Assembly: GCA_021106775.1 (NCBI GenBank)
Contig: JAIOTL010000411.1
Coordinates: 1 to 17,463 of the forward strand
Origin: Planctomycetota bacterium
Lineage (GTDB): Bacteria > Planctomycetota > UBA8742 > SKZP01 > JAIOTL01
Direction: 5' to 3'
DNA length: 17,463 nt
Made by a program: the position numbers and the translations under genes. Positions 14,764-17,463 of this stretch are shown piece by piece (position 1 is the stretch's first letter; every line of letters begins with the position of its first letter). The notes under the pieces were generated by a model that saw only the letters and a list, made by a program, of their open reading frames with translations, searched no databases and had not been told where the DNA came from.

Positions 14764-16284
14764 ATGAAATTGAGTTCAACAAAAATAGTCTGCACAATAG
14801 GTCCCGTAAGTAAAGATGAGGAAACCCTAAAAGGATTGGTTGATGCTGGTATGTCAGTTGCTCGACTCAATTTCTCGCACGGTACTCACCAAGAGCATAA
14901 AGAGAATTTCGATTTAATCCGCAAAGTCGAGGCTGAAAGCGGACGTTCCATCGCTATTCTGCAGGATTTGAGCGGTCCAAAAATTAGAATCGGCAAATTC
15001 GACAAACCGCCTGTAAAACTAAAGCCAGGTTCGCAATTCACAATTATCGCGGGTGGTGCTGAAATCGGTAATGAAACCAAAGTTTGCTGCAATTATCCCT
15101 ACCTGGCAGACGACCTAAAACCCGGCAATATCGTTCTTCTCGCAGACGGCACAATTGAGCTTGAAGTTGTAGAAATCATTGAAAACAGAGTTATCTGCAA
15201 TGTCATTCTCGGTGGAGAGCTTGGAAATCACAAAGGTATTAATTTAAGGTCTGGCACGCTCAAAGCACCTGCATTAACCAACAAAGACAAAGAAGACCTT
15301 GAATTCGGGCTGAATTTGGGTGTTGATTTAATCGCTTTGAGTTTTGTTCGCAGTGCTTCTGATATTCTCGAAGCTCGCAGCATTATTGAAAAACATGGTC
15401 TGCGAAAGCACATTATCGCAAAAATCGAACGCCATGAAGCAATTAAGCATTTGGATGAAATTATCGATGTAACAGACGGTGTTATGGTTGCTCGCGGAGA
15501 TTTGGGTGTTGAAGTCGCATTCTCCGAGGTTCCGATTCTGCAGAAACAAATAATAAATAAATGCAACAGACGTGGAAAACCCGTTATCGTCGCAACCCAA
15601 ATGCTGAAAAGCATGATAGCTTCTCCAAGACCTACACGGGCGGAAGCAAATGACATTGCAAACGCGATAATTGATGGTGCAGATGCGGTTATGCTCAGCG
15701 AAGAGACCGCAATCGGGAATTATCCAGTTGATGCTGTGAAAACCATCACTCAAATCGCAGACACAATGGAAGCCGAGCAGCACTGGCGCGAAAGATATCG
15801 AAAAGAGCTTGAAGACCTGGTGAGCAAAGACAAAAGTCGATTGATTCAGGATGTAATTTCGCAGTCAGCATTTGAGATTTCGGGCAAGCTTGATGTTGTG
15901 TGTTTACTTGTTCCGACAAGCAGCGGTTCAACTGCGCGTAAAATTGCTCGATTTCGTCCAAAAGCCAAGATTCTCGCATTAAGTGATAACCTTGAAACAA
16001 TCAAGTTTCTTACGCTTTGCTGGGGTGTAATCCCTTATTACGTTCCAGGTTTCGGGCATCTTGGGGACATTATCGCTGGTGCAATGCAAATTGCGCTAAA
16101 TGAGGGATTCGGAAAGCCAGACGACCATGCGGTTATTATTGCCGGCTATCCAGTCGATAAACCTGGGACGACGAATCTCATTAAACTCGGTAAACTTCCG
16201 AAGAGGAAAGAATCAGCAGAAATTACTGACAGAATCTTTTCAGGCGATTTTACTAAAGGAATTTCCGGCGAAAGATTTCTATAA
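14764..16284 (+). CDS. pyk: Pyruvate kinase
   Basis: 506 aa, close to the usual bacterial length of 470-590 aa. It makes pyruvate and ATP from phosphoenolpyruvate and ADP, the last step of glycolysis, in the cytoplasm. Key segments: KIVCTIGPVS (7-16), MSVARLNFSHG (30-40) with Arg34, Asn36, Ser38 and His39, ILQDLSGPKIRIG (65-77) with Lys73, and the active-site signature IIAKIERHEAI (217-227) with Lys220 and the metal ligand Glu222. Also present are MVARGDLGVE (241-250) with the metal ligand Asp246, VATQMLKSM with Thr278, and the SPRPTRAEANDIANAIIDGA region. The C-terminal domain (357-470) contains PTSSGSTARKIARFRP, the typical effector-side region. The ribosome binding site is strong. It is a single-gene unit bracketed by two family M repeats, with a family R repeat 30 bp after the stop. 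Identification is very secure. Confidence 0.97.
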   Translation: MKLSSTKIVCTIGPVSKDEETLKGLVDAGMSVARLNFSHGTHQEHKENFDLIRKVEAESGRSIAILQDLSGPKIRIGKFDKPPVKLKPGSQFTIIAGGAEIGNETKVCCNYPYLADDLKPGNIVLLADGTIELEVVEIIENRVICNVILGGELGNHKGINLRSGTLKAPALTNKDKEDLEFGLNLGVDLIALSFVRSASDILEARSIIEKHGLRKHIIAKIERHEAIKHLDEIIDVTDGVMVARGDLGVEVAFSEVPILQKQIINKCNRRGKPVIVATQMLKSMIASPRPTRAEANDIANAIIDGADAVMLSEETAIGNYPVDAVKTITQIADTMEAEQHWRERYRKELEDLVSKDKSRLIQDVISQSAFEISGKLDVVCLLVPTSSGSTARKIARFRPKAKILALSDNLETIKFLTLCWGVIPYYVPGFGHLGDIIAGAMQIALNEGFGKPDDHAVIIAGYPVDKPGTTNLIKLGKLPKRKESAEITDRIFSGDFTKGISGERFL

Positions 16285-16310
16285 TACGCTATCAAAGAAG
16301 TTTTAAGTAT

Positions 16311-16444
16311 TGGTAGGACAGGCTTCCTAGCCTGTCATGCTGATGCTTAAGGAGTCAGGCATTATCTCTACAAAACCGACTAATTCGATGAGCATTAATC
16401 GGGAAACGCAAAGAAAAAGCATGCTTGCTTGCCCTGACCTACCG
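16311..16444. repeat. Family R repeat, copy 2, split by an inserted segment
   Basis: The left part (16311-16357), with the perfect hairpin GACAGGCT-TCCT-AGCCTGTC at 16317-16336, and the right part (about 16430-16444, CCCTGACCTACCG) match the intact copy at 2780-2849. Between them about 63 bp are extra, made of the 24-bp direct repeat (16367-16390) and an ATGCTTGC unit. It begins 27 bp after the pyruvate kinase stop, in the same gene-relative place and orientation as the copy after the DUF1624 gene. Confidence 0.7.
16367..16390. repeat. 24-bp direct repeat, copy 3, inside the split family R element
   Basis: Begins TCTACAAAACCGACTA and ends TTCGATG. It matches the copies at 9621 and 9688 apart from a few bases. 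Confidence 0.6.
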
Positions 16445-16604
16445 TTTGTTAATCATAATAAATGTTACAGAGCTATAAATTTTGTACTTCAGATAAAAAA
16501 ATCTCGAAACATTTTTCCGAATGATTGTTATTTATTGCATATAAATACCGAATGTGTAAAATGCAGGTTAACCCAAATTTGGTAGTGGTAAACATTTAAT
16601 TGTG
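16445..16604. other. Spacer between the pyruvate kinase 3' repeats and the clpP-proximal repeat
   Basis: About 160 bp of AT-rich DNA between the split family R repeat and family M copy 2. Together with those repeats it makes up the 445-bp gene-free stretch before clpP. I see no gene or clear terminator. The clpP promoter must lie here or in the repeat, but no convincing -35/-10 pair was found. Confidence 0.4.
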
Positions 16605-16684
16605 TGTCATTCCTGAGAAAGCAGGAATCCAGAAATTGAATTTTCATTGTATTCGCTGGATTCCCAATCAGGTCGGGAATGACA
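16605..16684. repeat. Family M inverted-repeat element, copy 2
   Basis: An 80-bp element bounded by TGTCATTCC and GGAATGACA, in inverted orientation relative to the copy at 14619-14699. It carries the hairpins ATTCCTG...CAGGAAT and ATTCCC...GGGAAT. Its right end is 45 bp before the clpP start, so it probably lies in or near the clpP promoter or leader. Confidence 0.75.
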
Positions 16685-16717
16685 GAAACATTATTTCTGT
16701 ATCACAACCACAAATTA

Positions 16718-16723
16718 AAGGAG
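16718..16723 (+). promoter_or_regulatory. Ribosome binding site deciding the clpP start
   Basis: AAGGAG lies 6 nt before the ATG at 16730. It is a strong site, and excludes the longer in-frame start at 16679, which would begin inside the family M repeat. Confidence 0.8.
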
Positions 16724-16729
16724 AAGCAC

Positions 16730-17395
16730 ATGTTCGATAAACACATGTTTAAAGAATATACAAACGACCTCGAAAAATATCCGAAGCATTTCCAGACAAA
16801 CAACTTCGTGATTCCGTCAATCATCGAGAAAGGTGATCGCGGCGAACGCATGTACGACCTGTTCTCGCGGCTGATGGAAGACAGAATTATCATCATCGGC
16901 GGAGTTATCAACGAGTTTGTTGCTGCTATTGTTACTGGTCAGCTTCTGTTTCTGCAAAAAGAGAACAAGAACCAGTATATTTCAATTTATATCATGTCAC
17001 CAGGTGGCGGTGTTACTGCTGGTTTGTCAATTTATGACACGATGCAGTTTGTAGCATGCGATACCTCGACGTTTGCAATTGGTATGGCGGCAAGCATGGG
17101 TGCTGTCATTCTCACAGGCGGAACAAAGGGCAAAAGATATTCGCTGCCGCACTCGCGCATCATGATTCATCAACCCTGGGGTGGCATCGGCGGAACCGCT
17201 GAAGACATCAAACGCCAGGCTGAAGAAGTGCTCGAAGAAAAGAAGATTCTTATCGATATTCTTGCTCAGCATTCAGGAAAATCTGTTGACGTTATCACAA
17301 AAGACGTTGACCGCGATAATTTCATGTCTCCGATACAAGCTGTTGAATACGGTCTCATAGACGAAGTCATCACCACGCTCAAAGAAGAAAAATAA
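16730..17395 (+). CDS. clpP: ATP-dependent Clp protease proteolytic subunit ClpP
   Basis: 221 aa, a serine protease that forms a tetradecameric barrel and degrades proteins fed by ClpX or ClpA-type unfoldases. The catalytic triad is complete: Ser122 in IGMAASMGA (117-125), His147 in HSRIMIHQPWGG (141-152) and Asp196 in DRDNFMSP (194-201). The SPGGGVTAG segment (90-98) supplies the oxyanion region. RGERMYDLFSRL (37-48) is the standard start of the mature fold. The N-terminus before it is some ten residues longer than in E. coli ClpP and could be a propeptide. No trigger factor gene lies upstream; clpX could follow beyond the window. The ribosome binding site is strong. Very secure identification. 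Confidence 0.95.
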   Translation: MFDKHMFKEYTNDLEKYPKHFQTNNFVIPSIIEKGDRGERMYDLFSRLMEDRIIIIGGVINEFVAAIVTGQLLFLQKENKNQYISIYIMSPGGGVTAGLSIYDTMQFVACDTSTFAIGMAASMGAVILTGGTKGKRYSLPHSRIMIHQPWGGIGGTAEDIKRQAEEVLEEKKILIDILAQHSGKSVDVITKDVDRDNFMSPIQAVEYGLIDEVITTLKEEK

Positions 17396-17433
17396 CCCGT
17401 TTTGTAACGATTATTGCTTCACAGAATAACATA

Positions 17434-17463
17434 TTGACTAAATATGCAATATATTGTACAAAA
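17434..17463 (+). promoter_or_regulatory. Possible sigma70-type promoter at the window edge
   Basis: TTGACT (17434-17439), a 17-bp spacer and TACAAA (17457-17462) give a weak match to the -35/-10 consensus. If real it would drive a gene beyond the window. AT-rich DNA yields such matches by chance. Confidence 0.2.

Noticed and set aside
16679..16729. Longer ClpP N-terminus starting at 16679
   Set aside because: The extra codons begin inside the family M repeat, and a strong AAGGAG site serves the ATG at 16730.

Overview
The window is AT-rich chromosomal DNA from what looks like a Gram-negative-type bacterium. Evidence for that is two lipoprotein signal peptides, one Sec-type signal peptide on a peptidyl-prolyl isomerase, ordinary Shine-Dalgarno sites, and core genes for pyruvate kinase and ClpP. 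The lineage cannot be fixed from the sequence alone. The mix of a caspase-like lipoprotein, a TPR protein, a histone-H1-like tail and dispersed palindromic intergenic repeats suggests a poorly sampled phylum of the PVC or Riflebacteria sort, but this is only an impression.

Layout, left to right. (1) 12-1511 (+): an endonuclease III-like HhH protein with an intact 4Fe-4S cysteine loop but no recognisable catalytic Lys/Asp, fused to a roughly 270-residue Lys/Ala/Pro/Thr tail. (2) 1572-2753 (+): a polytopic DUF1624/HGSNAT-like membrane protein, followed by a palindromic repeat. (3) 2889-3878 (-): an uncharacterised protein with weak resemblance to the BtrH_N/C39-like fold. (4) 4215-7495 (+): a tightly packed set of a thiolase-fold protein, an exported cyclophilin and a GNAT acetyltransferase. 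(5) 7499-8062 (-): an isochorismatase-family hydrolase, convergent with the GNAT. (6) 8156-9142 (+): a lipoprotein HExxH metallopeptidase. (7) 9143-9864: a gene-free stretch of decayed repeats. (8) 14476 down to 9865 (-): a large caspase-fold lipoprotein followed by a cytoplasmic TPR protein. (9) 14764-16284 (+): pyruvate kinase. (10) 16730-17395 (+): ClpP. Two near-identical short repeats in opposite orientation bracket the pyruvate kinase gene.

Two things stand out. First, the caspase-fold gene ends at a TAG, but the same frame stays open for 39 more codons that read like the expected C-terminus, up to a TAA at 11291-11293. The gene is therefore either disrupted by a nonsense change, subject to readthrough, or affected by a base error. 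Second, several proteins keep the fold signatures of an enzyme family but lack its catalytic residues: the endonuclease III-like protein, the thiolase (all three catalytic positions), the caspase domain (Cys to Thr) and possibly the C39-like protein. Next to them, the cyclophilin, isochorismatase, metallopeptidase, pyruvate kinase and ClpP keep complete active sites, so this is not general sequence decay. No CRISPR array, tRNA, rRNA, transposase or phage gene was seen.
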